From Gammaproteobacteria bacterium (GTDB lineage: Bacteria; Pseudomonadota; Gammaproteobacteria; UBA6186; Azoamicaceae), in the NCBI GenBank assembly GCA_013288135.1, contig JABDCL010000006.1, forward strand, positions 3,752 through 36,615: a stretch of 32,864 bases of DNA, in the 5' to 3' direction. Positions 17,472-26,299 of this stretch are shown here, in pieces (the first letter of the stretch is position 1; each line of letters opens with the position of its first letter). Both the position numbers and the translations under genes were made by a program. The notes beneath the pieces were generated by a model. That model worked only from the letters and a program-made list of their open reading frames with translations. It searched no databases and was not told where the DNA came from.

Positions 17472-18124
17472 TAAATCGAAAAAACCATATAAATTAAATT
17501 CTGCAATAAAACATAAGGGGGTTGTAAAATAAAGGTTAGTACACCTGTAAATATAAGCACTAATAAAATCATAAACCCATATCGTTGAATATTTTCATAC
17601 TGAATAGCCAAGCGAGGCGACAACAAAGCCGAAACAACTCGACTACCATCTAAAGGCGGAATGGGAATTAAATTTAACAATCCTAGCATGAGATTAATCG
17701 AAATCCCCGCCATACCCACATAAATTAAGAATACCGCAGCTTGTAAACCTTGATGGACAAAGATCGTACCCAGTTTTGCAATTCCTGCCCAAAAAATTGC
17801 CATCAATAAATTGGAACAGGGTCCAGCAATAGCAACCAAAGCAGCATCTCGTCGAATATTTTTTAAATTTCGCCAATCAACAGGAACCGGTTTTGCCCAA
17901 CCAAAGATAAATCCCCCAAAGAATAGTAATACAGCGGGAACCAAGACCGTGCCTATCATATCAATGTGTTTAAGGGGATTTAAAGTAACTCGCCCTAGCA
18001 TTTTAGCGGTTTTATCTCCTAATTTACTGGCAACCCATCCATGTGCTGCTTCATGCACTGTAATTGCAAAAATAAGAGGTAAAGCCCACACACAAAGCAT
18101 TTGAATAAAATTTAGTTTTGGCAT
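17471..18124 (-). CDS. Site-2 protease family (M50) membrane metalloprotease
   Basis: This 217-residue polytopic membrane protein belongs to the short, PDZ-less M50 group. The zinc motif HEAAH lies at residues 24-28 in the first helix, and the third ligand is D159 in NLIPIPPLDGSR. The GPCSNLLMA segment (residues 101-109) is also typical. Substrates of this subgroup are mostly unknown. It starts one base inside the grxD stop (TAATG at 18122-18126), so the two are probably co-transcribed and coupled. Arrangement alone does not give a joint role. Confidence 0.92.
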   Translation of the reverse strand: MPKLNFIQMLCVWALPLIFAITVHEAAHGWVASKLGDKTAKMLGRVTLNPLKHIDMIGTVLVPAVLLFFGGFIFGWAKPVPVDWRNLKNIRRDAALVAIAGPCSNLLMAIFWAGIAKLGTIFVHQGLQAAVFLIYVGMAGISINLMLGLLNLIPIPPLDGSRVVSALLSPRLAIQYENIQRYGFMILLVLIFTGVLTFILQPPYVLLQNLIYMVFSI

Positions 18125-18480
18125 TATTCTGCTGCAATGATTTCAACATCAGTATCAGCGTTAGATAAAGCTTTTGCTGCTTCCAACTTAGGCTTAAGCT
18201 CTCCCTTTTCGTGCATTTCTGTCACAATATCACAACCACCCACTAATTCGCCTTGAATATATAACTGTGGAAAGGTGGGCCAATTAGCATATTGTGGTAA
18301 AGTTTTTCGAATATCAGGATTATCAAGAATGTTCACATAGGCAAATTGAGTATTCAATGATCCTAGAATATGCGCCACTCGTGCTGAAAATCCACATTGT
18401 GGGAATTGGGGAGATCCTTTCATGTAGAGCAAAACGGGGTTGTTCACAATTTGTCGTTTAATTCTGTCTAGAGTATCCAT
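18124..18480 (-). CDS. grxD: Monothiol glutaredoxin GrxD (CGFS type)
   Basis: GrxD binds and delivers [2Fe-2S] clusters as a glutathione-ligated dimer. The 118-residue protein has the CGFS site at residues 29-32 (PQCGFSARV), the WPTFPQLY loop, and GGCDIV for glutathione binding. The C-terminal extension (AAKALSNADTD onward) is a little longer than in E. coli and is acidic. It is the first gene of a two-gene unit with the M50 protease. ATG 18480 lies immediately left of a region with REP-like palindromes. Functionally it links to the suf genes at the start of the window. Confidence 0.96.
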   Translation of the reverse strand: MDTLDRIKRQIVNNPVLLYMKGSPQFPQCGFSARVAHILGSLNTQFAYVNILDNPDIRKTLPQYANWPTFPQLYIQGELVGGCDIVTEMHEKGELKPKLEAAKALSNADTDVEIIAAE

Positions 18481-18570
18481 TTCCTACCTCACTTTAGATT
18501 ACTTAAGATTACTTATATTACCTTGGAAGCCATTTTACTAAGAAATCCCATAAAATGATACCCTCCTTGC

Positions 18571-18587
18571 ACGGTGTCTGACACCGT
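18571..18587. repeat. REP-like palindrome, GGTGT-CTG-ACACC type
   Basis: ACGGTGT and ACACCGT flank CTG in a perfect dyad between grxD and sodB. The same core occurs twice at 23447-23487, so this is a dispersed small repeat. A related palindrome with GGGGT/ACCCC arms lies 27 bases on. Confidence 0.7.
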
Positions 18588-18614
18588 GTCTGGCTCTAAC
18601 AAATCTGATATAGT

Positions 18615-18629
18615 TGGGGTCTGACCCCA
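18615..18629. repeat. REP-like palindrome, GGGGT-CTG-ACCCC type
   Basis: TGGGGT and ACCCCA flank the same CTG centre as the preceding palindrome. The GGGGTC/GACCCC arms recur at 21499-21541, with a longer loop. It lies 23 bases before the sodB start, close to the ribosome site, so it could affect translation. Confidence 0.65.
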
Positions 18630-18651
18630 GCCAACAACAGGAGATGGTATT

Positions 18652-19233
18652 ATGAAAATTGAACTTCCCCAATTACCTTATGAAATGAACGCCTTAGAGC
18701 CCCTTATTTCTAAAGAAACCTTAGAATATCACTACGGTAAACACCATCAAGCTTATGTAACCAACTTAAACAACTTGCTTCCTGGTAGTGGTTTAGAGGA
18801 ATTATCCCTTGAAGAGATCATCAAAAAATCTTCCGGCAAAATTTTTAATAATGCAGCTCAAGTGTGGAATCACACCTTTTACTGGCACTGTTTAAAGCCT
18901 AAAGCAGGCGGTGAACCAAAAGGTGCTTTGGCGGCAGCTATCGCCAAAACCTTTGGTTCTTTTGATGCTTTCCAAAAACAGTTTACCGATACTGCTATTG
19001 CTACATTTGGATCGGGTTGGGCTTGGCTTGCAATGTCAGAAGATGGGAAATTAGAAATTATCAGTACCAGTAATGCTGGAACCCCCATGACAGACAAGAA
19101 AATTGCCTTATTAACTTGTGACGTCTGGGAACATGCCTATTACATAGACTATAGAAATGCGCGACCCAAATATGTGGAATCATTTTGGCAATTGGTAAAC
19201 TGGGATTTTGTGGCGACAAATTTTAAAGGATAA
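18652..19233 (+). CDS. sodB: Superoxide dismutase, iron type
   Basis: SodB converts superoxide to peroxide and oxygen in the cytoplasm. The 193-residue protein has the four metal ligands at the family positions: H27, H74 (VWNHTFYW), D157 and H161 ([11 protein letters not shown]). Q70 in AAQVWNH is typical of the iron rather than the manganese enzyme. AGGAGA at 18639 is a good ribosome site for ATG 18652. It stands alone, downstream of REP-like palindromes and followed by a small hairpin. Confidence 0.97.
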   Translation: MKIELPQLPYEMNALEPLISKETLEYHYGKHHQAYVTNLNNLLPGSGLEELSLEEIIKKSSGKIFNNAAQVWNHTFYWHCLKPKAGGEPKGALAAAIAKTFGSFDAFQKQFTDTAIATFGSGWAWLAMSEDGKLEIISTSNAGTPMTDKKIALLTCDVWEHAYYIDYRNARPKYVESFWQLVNWDFVATNFKG

Positions 19234-19253
19234 ACTTCCGTAATCTCCCCTAC

Positions 19254-19270
19254 CCCCTTTTATTAAGGGG
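19254..19270. repeat. Small hairpin between sodB and argD
   Basis: CCCCTT and AAGGGG flank a five-base loop. It follows sodB by 20 bases and precedes argD by 20 bases, without a T-run. It resembles the C-run/G-run intergenic repeats at 23509-23540. Confidence 0.45.
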
Positions 19271-19290
19271 AATAATAAGGTAGAACACAT

Positions 19291-20472
19291 ATGGATCATC
19301 TCATGAACACTTATCGTCGATTGCCTATTACTTTCGAACGCGGCGAAGGTGTTTGGCTTTGGGATACAGATGGAAATAAATATTTGGATGCCTTAGCGGG
19401 TATTGCTGTGACTGTTTTAGGACACACAAATCCTGTTGTTACCACAGCCATTCAACAACAAGCAACAAAGTTGCTTCATACCTCTAATTTATATCAAATC
19501 AAAAATCAAATGACACTGGGAGACACTTTGTGTCGTTTAACGGGGCTTGATCAAGTCTTCTTTTGTAATTCAGGGGCAGAAGCGGTAGAAGCGGCTCTTA
19601 AATTAACCCGTCTTTATGGTCATAAAAAAGGCATAGAATTTCCGCAAGTTGTTGTGATGCAAAATTCCTTTCATGGACGAACATTAGCAACCATTGCCGC
19701 GGGTGGAAACAAAAAAGTTCAGGCAGGATTTGAACCGTTATTTCCAGGATTTATACGTTCGCCCTTCAACGATATTCCTGCTTTAGAAAACATTGCTGAA
19801 AATAACAATATGATCGCAGCTGTTTTACTAGAACCCGTCCAAGGAGAAAGTGGTATTCAAGTGCCTGATGAAGATTATCTTACTCAAGTCCGCGCACTTT
19901 GTGATAAAAACGGTTGGCTGATGGTTCTTGATGAAGTTCAAAGTGGCATGGGACGTACTGGAACCCTATTTGCCTATCAAGCAAAAAATATTCTTCCCGA
20001 TATTTTAACTGTTGCTAAAGGATTAGCTAATGGTGTCCCCATTGGTGCTTGTTTAGCGAAAGAAAATGTCGGTGCTCTTTTTCAACCAGGAAACCATGGA
20101 TCGACTTTTGGGGGCAATCCGCTTGCTTGTGCGGCAGCTTTAGCAACACTCAAAGAAATGGAAACGCTAAAACTTTGGGAAAACGCAAAAGAACAAGGTA
20201 ATAATTTATTGAAAGGTCTAAAAGAAAAACTTAAAGGAAATCCAAATGTTGTTGCAATCCGCGGTAAAGGACTTATGATTGGAATCGAATTAGATCGAGC
20301 TTGTCGCGATATTTTAAATCTAGGATTAGCAAAACGATTATTATTTAGCGTAACCAATGAAACCGTAATTCGCTTATTACCCCCCTTAATTATTAATTCT
20401 GAACAGGTTCAAATGATAATTGATATTTTGCCTGAAATTATTAAAGAATGGCACAAGAGCCAACAGCAATAA
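19291..20472 (+). CDS. argD: Acetylornithine/succinyldiaminopimelate-type aminotransferase
   Basis: This 393-residue class III PLP aminotransferase fits ArgD, which makes N-acetylornithine in arginine synthesis and can also act in lysine synthesis. It begins NTYRRLPITFERGEGVWLWD, here read in part, and has FCNSGAEAVEAALKL, the PLP-binding D214-E215-V-Q217 (MVLDEVQSGMGRTG) and the Schiff-base lysine K243 (VAKGLANGVPIGA). ATG 19291 and ATG 19303 are both possible; AAGG at 19276 favours the first. No other arginine genes are nearby. Some relatives act on ornithine or GABA, but the motif context fits ArgD best. Confidence 0.88.
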   Translation: MDHLMNTYRRLPITFERGEGVWLWDTDGNKYLDALAGIAVTVLGHTNPVVTTAIQQQATKLLHTSNLYQIKNQMTLGDTLCRLTGLDQVFFCNSGAEAVEAALKLTRLYGHKKGIEFPQVVVMQNSFHGRTLATIAAGGNKKVQAGFEPLFPGFIRSPFNDIPALENIAENNNMIAAVLLEPVQGESGIQVPDEDYLTQVRALCDKNGWLMVLDEVQSGMGRTGTLFAYQAKNILPDILTVAKGLANGVPIGACLAKENVGALFQPGNHGSTFGGNPLACAAALATLKEMETLKLWENAKEQGNNLLKGLKEKLKGNPNVVAIRGKGLMIGIELDRACRDILNLGLAKRLLFSVTNETVIRLLPPLIINSEQVQMIIDILPEIIKEWHKSQQQ

Positions 20473-20483
20473 TATTTTCATGG

Positions 20484-20512
20484 TTTACACTCAGCCTACG
20501 CTATAGTATATA
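20484..20512 (+). promoter_or_regulatory. Promoter of phaR, possibly giving a leaderless mRNA
   Basis: TTTACA (20484-20489) and TATATA (20507-20512) are separated by 17 bases. Transcription would begin around 20518-20520, only a few bases before ATG 20522. No ribosome site precedes this ATG. The boxes are seen; leaderless use is inference. Confidence 0.5.
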
Positions 20513-20521
20513 CTTAAGTTT

Positions 20522-20989
20522 ATGAGCAAACATCGACTGATCAAAAAATATCCTAATCGGCGATTATATGATACTGAACTCAGTGCCTATATAACTTTAG
20601 ATGACCTAAAACAATATGTCATTGATTTTATCCCAATTAAAATCATCGACAATAATACCGAAGAAGACGTAACACGTGCTTGTCTTATTCAAGTTATTTT
20701 GGAATTAGAAACCGGCGTTCCTCTTTTCAGTCAAGAAACTTTGGAACAAATGATTCGGGTTCATGGAAATCCTATGCAAACGGTGGTTAAGAACTTTTTA
20801 GAAAAATCATTACATGTTTTTATTGAGCAACAGAAAAACTTTCAAAATCTAACAGAAGAAACACCTAAAGAAGATTATTTTGCTTCTTTAACAAAGTTAA
20901 CTGCAAAGAACATGGCATTATGGCAAGAGTTATGGAAAAATCCTTCTGCAACTGATGAGACATCACCACCAAACAATTCTAAAATCTAA
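20522..20989 (+). CDS. phaR: PHA synthesis regulator PhaR
   Basis: PhaR is the DNA-binding repressor that senses PHA granules and controls phasin and PHA genes. The 155-residue protein opens with the family signature RLIKKYPNRRLYDTELSAYI (residues 5-24), the PHB accumulation regulatory N-terminal domain, followed by the domain around CLIQVILELETG. The middle helical region (MIRVHGNPMQTVV onward) matches the granule-binding part. The tail is Pro/Asn-rich and variable. It precedes the phasin gene by 126 bases, where a PhaR-like half-site pair occurs, and so may repress it. Confidence 0.95.
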   Translation: MSKHRLIKKYPNRRLYDTELSAYITLDDLKQYVIDFIPIKIIDNNTEEDVTRACLIQVILELETGVPLFSQETLEQMIRVHGNPMQTVVKNFLEKSLHVFIEQQKNFQNLTEETPKEDYFASLTKLTAKNMALWQELWKNPSATDETSPPNNSKI

Positions 20990-21088
20990 AAAAACCACCC
21001 TTATATAAGGTTAGCAAGATAGCAGGAACAGCTGTGTATATCCCCCATTTTTTGACATCCTAACAGTAATAGACCACACTAATAATGT

Positions 21089-21097
21089 TGCATCGCA
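21089..21097. promoter_or_regulatory. Candidate PhaR operator upstream of the phasin gene
   Basis: TGC-ATC-GCA is a dyad of the TGC-N3-GCA form reported for PhaR targets in Alphaproteobacteria. It lies 19 bases before the phasin start codon, just upstream of AAAGGAGAG, so bound repressor would block the gene. A TTGACA box lies at 21052, without a clear -10 at normal spacing. Confidence 0.4.
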
Positions 21098-21115
21098 CAA
21101 ATAAAGGAGAGCATT

Positions 21116-21493
21116 ATGTTTTTACAAGATATTAATAGTTGGTCAACCAAAAATAAGGCCTTTTTCGAACCCTTTACTGATGTTCATAAGATTAATAGCA
21201 ATATCCTTGAACAAATTACCCGTGAAAATTTGTCCCTGATGAGTGACAATATGGCAGCTTGTGTGAAGCTTACACAGTTGACCAATAAAATGAATCGTCC
21301 AGAAGAGTTTTATAAATCAAGCTTAAATCTTATCTCTGGACAAATTGAAAGGAACTTTGAATATAGTAAAAATCTCTTGAATATCCTTGAAGATGGATTC
21401 AAAGATGGTCTGACATTGGGAGAAGAAAAAATGTCATCCGCTTTCACTGAACAAGCAGAGAAAATGAAAGCCAGAAAAGGTGAAAGTCAATAA
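21116..21493 (+). CDS. Phasin, PHA granule-associated protein
   Basis: Phasins coat PHA granules and control their size and number. This 125-residue amphipathic helical protein has the pattern of the phasin_2 group: MFLQDINSWSTKNKAFFEPF at the start, then a long helix with regular hydrophobic spacing and few aromatic residues. Strong ribosome site AAAGGAG (21103) supports ATG 21116. The position between phaR and phaC makes the assignment firm in spite of the low sequence conservation of the family. It ends convergent to phaC with a shared hairpin. Confidence 0.88.
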   Translation: MFLQDINSWSTKNKAFFEPFTDVHKINSNILEQITRENLSLMSDNMAACVKLTQLTNKMNRPEEFYKSSLNLISGQIERNFEYSKNLLNILEDGFKDGLTLGEEKMSSAFTEQAEKMKARKGESQ

Positions 21494-21498
21494 GGTTT

Positions 21499-21541
21499 AG
21501 GGGTCAAATTTTTTAAAGTCCAAAATCCAGATTTGACCCCT
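21499..21541. terminator. Hairpin between convergent phasin and phaC genes
   Basis: AGGGGTCAAAT (21499-21509) pairs perfectly with ATTTGACCCCT (21531-21541), an 11-bp stem with a 21-base loop. It fills the gap between the stop codons and overlaps the first base of the phaC stop. It may end transcription from both sides, but has no T-run; its arms also match the GGGGTC-type REP-like repeats. Confidence 0.55.
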
Positions 21542-23361
21542 CACAATCTCTTTAAAACATAGGATCCCGGAGCATCTTCCAGGATCCTTATTCCTTGTTT
21601 AACCGGATCACGAGCGGAAACTTGTTCAGCATTGATATTCAATAACCAATCTTTCCAGTGTGGCCACCAAGAACCTTTATGTTCTTTTGTAGAATTTAAC
21701 CATTCTTTTGATCGCGTTGGTAATTTTTTGCTAATTCCAAACTTTTTACTCGTTCTATAACTGTATTTATTCTTCGAGGGTGGATTAATCACACCCATAA
21801 CGTGACCAGAAGCAGCCAGCACAAATTGAACGGGACCTCCTAATAAACGTGTACCAGAATAAACCGTGCGCCAAAGTGTAATATGATCCGTTTCTGAGGC
21901 CAAGAAGAAAGCTGGGGTCTTTATTGCTTCTAAGTGAATGGGAACACCTTTTAGTTTAATTTTTCCAGGCACCTTTAAACTATCATGCAAATAAAGACTT
22001 CGCAAATAAAAACTATTCATTCTTCTTGGTAAATTAGAAGGATCTGCATTCCAATAAAGTAATTCAAAAGGTTTTGCGGGATTGCCTAATAAATAATGAT
22101 TAATAAAATACGGCCAAATTAAATCATTGGGTCGTAATACATTAAAGGCCATATCTAATATTCGCCCATCAAAATATCCTTTTTTTTCCATAATTTTATC
22201 GATGGCATTTATTTGATTTTCATCTATAAAGACACCCAATTCCCCTGGGTTTGAAAAATTGAGTAGCGTCATGAAAAAAGTTGAACTGGCAACACGAGTA
22301 TCTCCCTGTGTTGCAAGATAAGCAAGCGCACAACTCAACAGTGTTCCTCCAATACAATATCCTACCGTGTGCACAGAAGAACAGTTTGCTGTGTCGGTAA
22401 TAACCTTCAATGCTGCAATCGGGCCTTCCATCATATAATCTGAAAACCCCTTGTTCTCAAGCTCTGGACCTGGGTTTACCCACGAAATCATGTACACGGT
22501 AAAACCTTGATCGACTAACCATTTAACTAAAGAATTTTCAGGAGATAAATCGAGCACATAATATTTATTAATCCAAGGAGGAACAAACAAAATTGGAATT
22601 TTATAAACTGATTCAGTGCTTGGAAGATACTGAATAAGCTGCATAATGTCATTTTGAAAAATCACTTTTCCAGGCGTTATCGCTAAATTCTTACCTACTG
22701 CAAAAGCCTTAATATCGGTCATTCTAACATTGGGACGACCATTATTGAGCACCAAATCTTCAAGATAATTTTTCAGTCCTATTAAAAAATTCTCTCCCCC
22801 AGTTTCAATGGTTTTTTGAATAACCTCAGGGTTTGTTAGAAATAAATTAGAAGGCGCATTTTGATTTAGAAAATTTTTAAGATAAAAGTGCAATTGTTGC
22901 CGAGATTTTCTATCTAAAGTCGTAATAGAATTTAACCATCTTAAAGAATGCTTAGCGACAAGATAGTAAATTCTTTTTAAGGTATCAAAATATAAACATT
23001 CTTTCCATTCAGAATTAGCAAAACGTTTATCTCCGCTGGGTGATTCAAAAACACTATCCTCTTCAGAGTGAGAACCCATTAGTTTATTTAAAGTAGAAAA
23101 ATACAAGGAACAACAATCCTGTAAAAAGGCTTCTTGAAGTTTAAAGGTTTTTAATGGATTTTCATTAAAATCTAAAATAATTTTTGAGTAGAGCTCATAA
23201 AAGTGTGAATATTGTAAAATGTTAGGAGGAAATTCATAAAGATAATCGCCTTTGTAGATCTCAATAAGTTTATTGAACAGTTCAGTAATTTCAGCTGCAA
23301 TCGCTTTTTGCTCTTCCGATCCTAGTATTTCTGGTATTTTTTGAGATTGACTTATATTCAT
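21541..23361 (-). CDS. phaC: Class I poly(3-hydroxyalkanoate) synthase PhaC
   Basis: PhaC polymerises hydroxyacyl-CoA into PHA storage granules. The 606-residue protein is the class I length. The alpha/beta hydrolase core holds the lipase-like box GYCIGG with nucleophile C336, D492 (ASETDHITLW) and H520 (AASGHVMGVINPP). The N-terminal domain (residues ~50-230) carries the usual ITPGKVIFQND segment before the catalytic core. ATG 23361 has no strong ribosome site. It is convergent to phaR-phasin. The monomer-supply genes phaA and phaB are not in the window. Confidence 0.97.
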   Translation of the reverse strand: MNISQSQKIPEILGSEEQKAIAAEITELFNKLIEIYKGDYLYEFPPNILQYSHFYELYSKIILDFNENPLKTFKLQEAFLQDCCSLYFSTLNKLMGSHSEEDSVFESPSGDKRFANSEWKECLYFDTLKRIYYLVAKHSLRWLNSITTLDRKSRQQLHFYLKNFLNQNAPSNLFLTNPEVIQKTIETGGENFLIGLKNYLEDLVLNNGRPNVRMTDIKAFAVGKNLAITPGKVIFQNDIMQLIQYLPSTESVYKIPILFVPPWINKYYVLDLSPENSLVKWLVDQGFTVYMISWVNPGPELENKGFSDYMMEGPIAALKVITDTANCSSVHTVGYCIGGTLLSCALAYLATQGDTRVASSTFFMTLLNFSNPGELGVFIDENQINAIDKIMEKKGYFDGRILDMAFNVLRPNDLIWPYFINHYLLGNPAKPFELLYWNADPSNLPRRMNSFYLRSLYLHDSLKVPGKIKLKGVPIHLEAIKTPAFFLASETDHITLWRTVYSGTRLLGGPVQFVLAASGHVMGVINPPSKNKYSYRTSKKFGISKKLPTRSKEWLNSTKEHKGSWWPHWKDWLLNINAEQVSARDPVKQGIRILEDAPGSYVLKRL

Positions 23362-23380
23362 AGATATCTATCAATAGTTC

Positions 23381-23408
23381 ATAGTAAAGTAAAAACAAAG
23401 TAACCCAA
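23381..23408 (-). promoter_or_regulatory. Candidate phaC promoter
   Basis: On the reverse strand TTGGGT (23403-23408) and TACTAT (23381-23386) are 16 bases apart. Transcription would start near 23375, leaving a leader of about 14 bases. Matches to consensus are moderate. The -35 box overlaps a palindrome at 23405-23420. Confidence 0.4.
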
Positions 23409-23420
23409 ATTTTAATTTGG
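23405..23420. promoter_or_regulatory. 16-bp palindrome over the phaC -35 region
   Basis: CCAAATTTTAATTTGG is a perfect dyad (7-2-7). It overlaps the proposed phaC -35 box and could be a repressor site. It does not resemble the TGC-N3-GCA site found before the phasin gene. Confidence 0.4.
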
Positions 23421-23446
23421 TATACTATATAACTATTATAGATTAT

Positions 23447-23487
23447 GACACGGTGTCTGACACCATGGACACGGTGTCGACACCATG
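23447..23487. repeat. Two tandem REP-like units, GGTGT...ACACC type
   Basis: GACACGGTGTCTGACACCATG (21 bases; core palindrome GGTGTCTGACACC) is followed directly by a 20-base copy lacking the central T. The core is the same as at 18571-18587. The array lies between phaC and secA. Confidence 0.7.
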
Positions 23488-23508
23488 AATTTGCATAAGA
23501 TCAATAGT

Positions 23509-23540
23509 TCCCCCACTTTGAAAAAGGGGGGTTAGGGGGG
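23509..23540. repeat. C-run/G-run intergenic repeat downstream of secA
   Basis: CCCCC-ACTTTGAAAAA-GGGGGG is followed by TTAGGGGGG. Repeats of this design (C-run, AT-rich loop, two G-runs) are widespread between genes in many bacteria. It lies 18 bases beyond the secA stop and may form a hairpin that protects or ends the secA message. Confidence 0.55.
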
Positions 23541-23557
23541 ATTTGATGATTTAGGTT

Positions 23558-26263
23558 TTACATCAATCGCCCATGACATTGTTTATATTTTTTCTGAGAT
23601 CCACAGGGACATGCTTCATTGCGCCCCACTTTAGGCACTTGACGAGTATAAGGTGTGACCACGCCTGCTGCTGCTTCTAAAGCATCATTCATCTCTTCTT
23701 GCTCTTCTTCAATAATACCTGGGGCATCAGCATGATTAAAATGTAAATCCTTAGGCTCTTGGTTGCGCCATTGTTGATCAATGGCTTCTATATCAGAGAC
23801 AGCTCGCAATTGAATTTTGGTAATTAAGGCAATCACTTCTCGTTTGATCCGTTCTAACATATCAGAAAATAAAACAAAAGCTTCTCGTTTATATTCTTGT
23901 TTGGGATCTTTTTGTGCGTAACCCCGAAGATGAATGCTTTGTCGCATATAATCCATGGTAGATAAATGTTCTTTCCACTGGCTATCCAAGACATTCAGCA
24001 TCACTGTCTTTTCTAAATGACGCATGGCTTCTGCACCAATTTGTTCTTCCTTTTCTTGATGTACTTTAATAAATTCTTCTAAAATCCGTTGACGTAACGA
24101 TTCTTCATGTAAATCAGATTCTGTTTCAAGCCAAGTTGCAATATCCAGTTTCAATCCAAAATCATGTTCTAAAGTTTGCATTAATCCAGGAATATCCCAT
24201 TGTTCCTCTAAGCTTTGAAGAGGGATATATTCCGTTATGACTGCATTCACAACATCTTCTCGAATCGCATGAATTGTTTCAGAAATGTTTTCTGTTTCCA
24301 TCAACTCATTACGTTGTTGATAGATAACCTTACGTTGATCGTTGGCAACATCATCAAATTCTAAAAGCTGTTTACGAATATCAAAGTTATGACCTTCTAC
24401 TTTCCGTTGTGCATTTTCAACAGCACGAGTTACCCATGGATGTGTTAAAGACTCTCCATCTTTTAACCCTAATTTGCTTAATAAAGCAGAGACATTGTCC
24501 GAAATAAAAATACGCATTAAATTGTCTTTTACTGACAAATAAAACCGAGTACTGCCCGGATCACCCTGTCGACCTGAACGACCTCTTAATTGATTATCAA
24601 TCCGCCGAGACTCATGTCGTTCAGTCCCGATGATATGTAAACCACCCGCAGCCACGACTTGATTATGTCTTTCTTGCCACGCAGTTTGTTCTTCTTCACT
24701 TGCATCCATCGCAAACTCAAGTTTTCCACCCAATACTATATCTGTCCCACGGCCAGCCATATTGGTCGCAATGGTGATGGCTCCCGGGCGCCCAGCTTCC
24801 GCAACAATTTGTGCCTCACGCTCATGATATTTCGCATTTAACACTTGATGGGAAATATTTTTCTGTTTTAAAAGTCCTGACAAATATTCTGAAGTTTCTA
24901 TGGAAATAGTTCCCACTAACACCGGTTGTTTACGTTTGATACACCCTTCAATATCTTCAATAATGGCACTAAATTTTTCTTTTTGGGTTAAGTAAATATT
25001 ATCGCCTTGATCAATTCTTTGACTGGGTTTATTGGTAGGAATAACGACTACTTCTAAACTATAAATTTGCTGAAATTCATAGGCTTCCGTATCTGCTGTA
25101 CCAGTCATGCCCGCTAACTTTTCATACAACCTAAAATAATTTTGGAAAGTAATAGAAGCCAAAGTTTGATTCTCACTTTCAATTTTTACGCCTTCTTTTG
25201 CTTCCGTTGCCTGATGAATGCCATCGGACCAACGTCGACCCGGCATGGTGCGACCTGTATGTTCATCGACAATAATGACTTGATCATCACGAACAATATA
25301 ATCCACATCTCGCTTAAATAATGCATGGGCTTTTAAACCTGCATAAAGATGATGCATTAATGGAATATTAGCTGCATCATACAGACTCTCGCCTTCTTTT
25401 AATAATCCTTCTTTAACTAATAGTTTCTCGATCTTAAGATGACCTTCTTCAGTTAAAAATGCCTGCCGCGCTTTTTCATCAACATTGTAATCTCCAGGAC
25501 CTTCTTTTTCCACTTGACGCGAAAGCTTAGGTATTATTTGATTAATTCGAATATACAATTCTGAGCTGTCTTGATCTGCACCCGAAATGATTAAAGGAGT
25601 ACGTGCCTCATCAATTAAAATGGAATCGACTTCGTCCACCACCGCATAATGTAAGCCACGTTGTACACGTTCTTCTGGTGAAAATGCCATATTATCCCGA
25701 AGATAATCAAATCCAAACTCATTATTGGTACCATAAGTAATATCCGAATTATAAGCGGCTTGTTTTTCAGATCTCGTCATGCCATGAATGATGACACCTA
25801 CACTTAACCCTAAAAATTCATAAATGGGTTTATTCCACTCCGCATCTCGTGCTGCTAAATAATCATTGACTGTGACAAGATGAACCCCTTTCCCCGTTAA
25901 AGCATTTAAATATAATGGTAAAGAAGCAACAAGCGTTTTTCCTTCCCCCGTTCGCATTTCTGCAATTTTTCCTTCATGCAACACCATGCCACCAATTAAT
26001 TGAACGTCAAAGTGTCGCATCTTTAAAGTGCGCTTAGATACTTCACGCACCACTGCAAAAGCTTCAATTAAGAGATCATCTAAAGTAGCACCCGCTTGTA
26101 ATCTATCTTTAAACTCCTGGGTTTTAGCACTCAGTGCTTCATCTGACAACGCCATCATGCTGGCTTCTAATGCATTAATGTGTAAAACAGCTTTTTTTAA
26201 ACGCTTTAAAGTGCGCTCATTACGACTGCCAAATACTTTTCTCACCAGGTTGGTAATTAACAT
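23558..26263 (-). CDS. secA: Preprotein translocase ATPase SecA
   Basis: SecA is the ATP-driven motor that pushes preproteins through SecYEG. The 901-residue protein is full length: Walker A MRTGEGKT (about residues 103-110), Walker [19 protein letters not shown], the preprotein cross-linking region, the helicase-like NBD2 with [14 protein letters not shown], and the C-terminal zinc-binding SecB-contact motif [19 protein letters not shown] 26263 ([13 protein letters not shown]) is chosen because AGGTGAG sits 7 bases upstream; a GTG four codons earlier lies inside that ribosome site. It is divergent from dciA (36 bases between starts) and follows the lpxC end of the division cluster. Confidence 0.97.
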   Translation of the reverse strand: MLITNLVRKVFGSRNERTLKRLKKAVLHINALEASMMALSDEALSAKTQEFKDRLQAGATLDDLLIEAFAVVREVSKRTLKMRHFDVQLIGGMVLHEGKIAEMRTGEGKTLVASLPLYLNALTGKGVHLVTVNDYLAARDAEWNKPIYEFLGLSVGVIIHGMTRSEKQAAYNSDITYGTNNEFGFDYLRDNMAFSPEERVQRGLHYAVVDEVDSILIDEARTPLIISGADQDSSELYIRINQIIPKLSRQVEKEGPGDYNVDEKARQAFLTEEGHLKIEKLLVKEGLLKEGESLYDAANIPLMHHLYAGLKAHALFKRDVDYIVRDDQVIIVDEHTGRTMPGRRWSDGIHQATEAKEGVKIESENQTLASITFQNYFRLYEKLAGMTGTADTEAYEFQQIYSLEVVVIPTNKPSQRIDQGDNIYLTQKEKFSAIIEDIEGCIKRKQPVLVGTISIETSEYLSGLLKQKNISHQVLNAKYHEREAQIVAEAGRPGAITIATNMAGRGTDIVLGGKLEFAMDASEEEQTAWQERHNQVVAAGGLHIIGTERHESRRIDNQLRGRSGRQGDPGSTRFYLSVKDNLMRIFISDNVSALLSKLGLKDGESLTHPWVTRAVENAQRKVEGHNFDIRKQLLEFDDVANDQRKVIYQQRNELMETENISETIHAIREDVVNAVITEYIPLQSLEEQWDIPGLMQTLEHDFGLKLDIATWLETESDLHEESLRQRILEEFIKVHQEKEEQIGAEAMRHLEKTVMLNVLDSQWKEHLSTMDYMRQSIHLRGYAQKDPKQEYKREAFVLFSDMLERIKREVIALITKIQLRAVSDIEAIDQQWRNQEPKDLHFNHADAPGIIEEEQEEMNDALEAAAGVVTPYTRQVPKVGRNEACPCGSQKKYKQCHGRLM

Positions 26264-26299
26264 GGTATTTCTCACCTATTTCGCTTAAAATTGTCTTGT

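Noticed and set aside
18571-18629. Palindromes before sodB as a CRISPR or riboswitch
   Set aside because: Only two short unequal palindromes with no spacers and no aptamer-like conserved fold; they match dispersed REP-like repeats instead.
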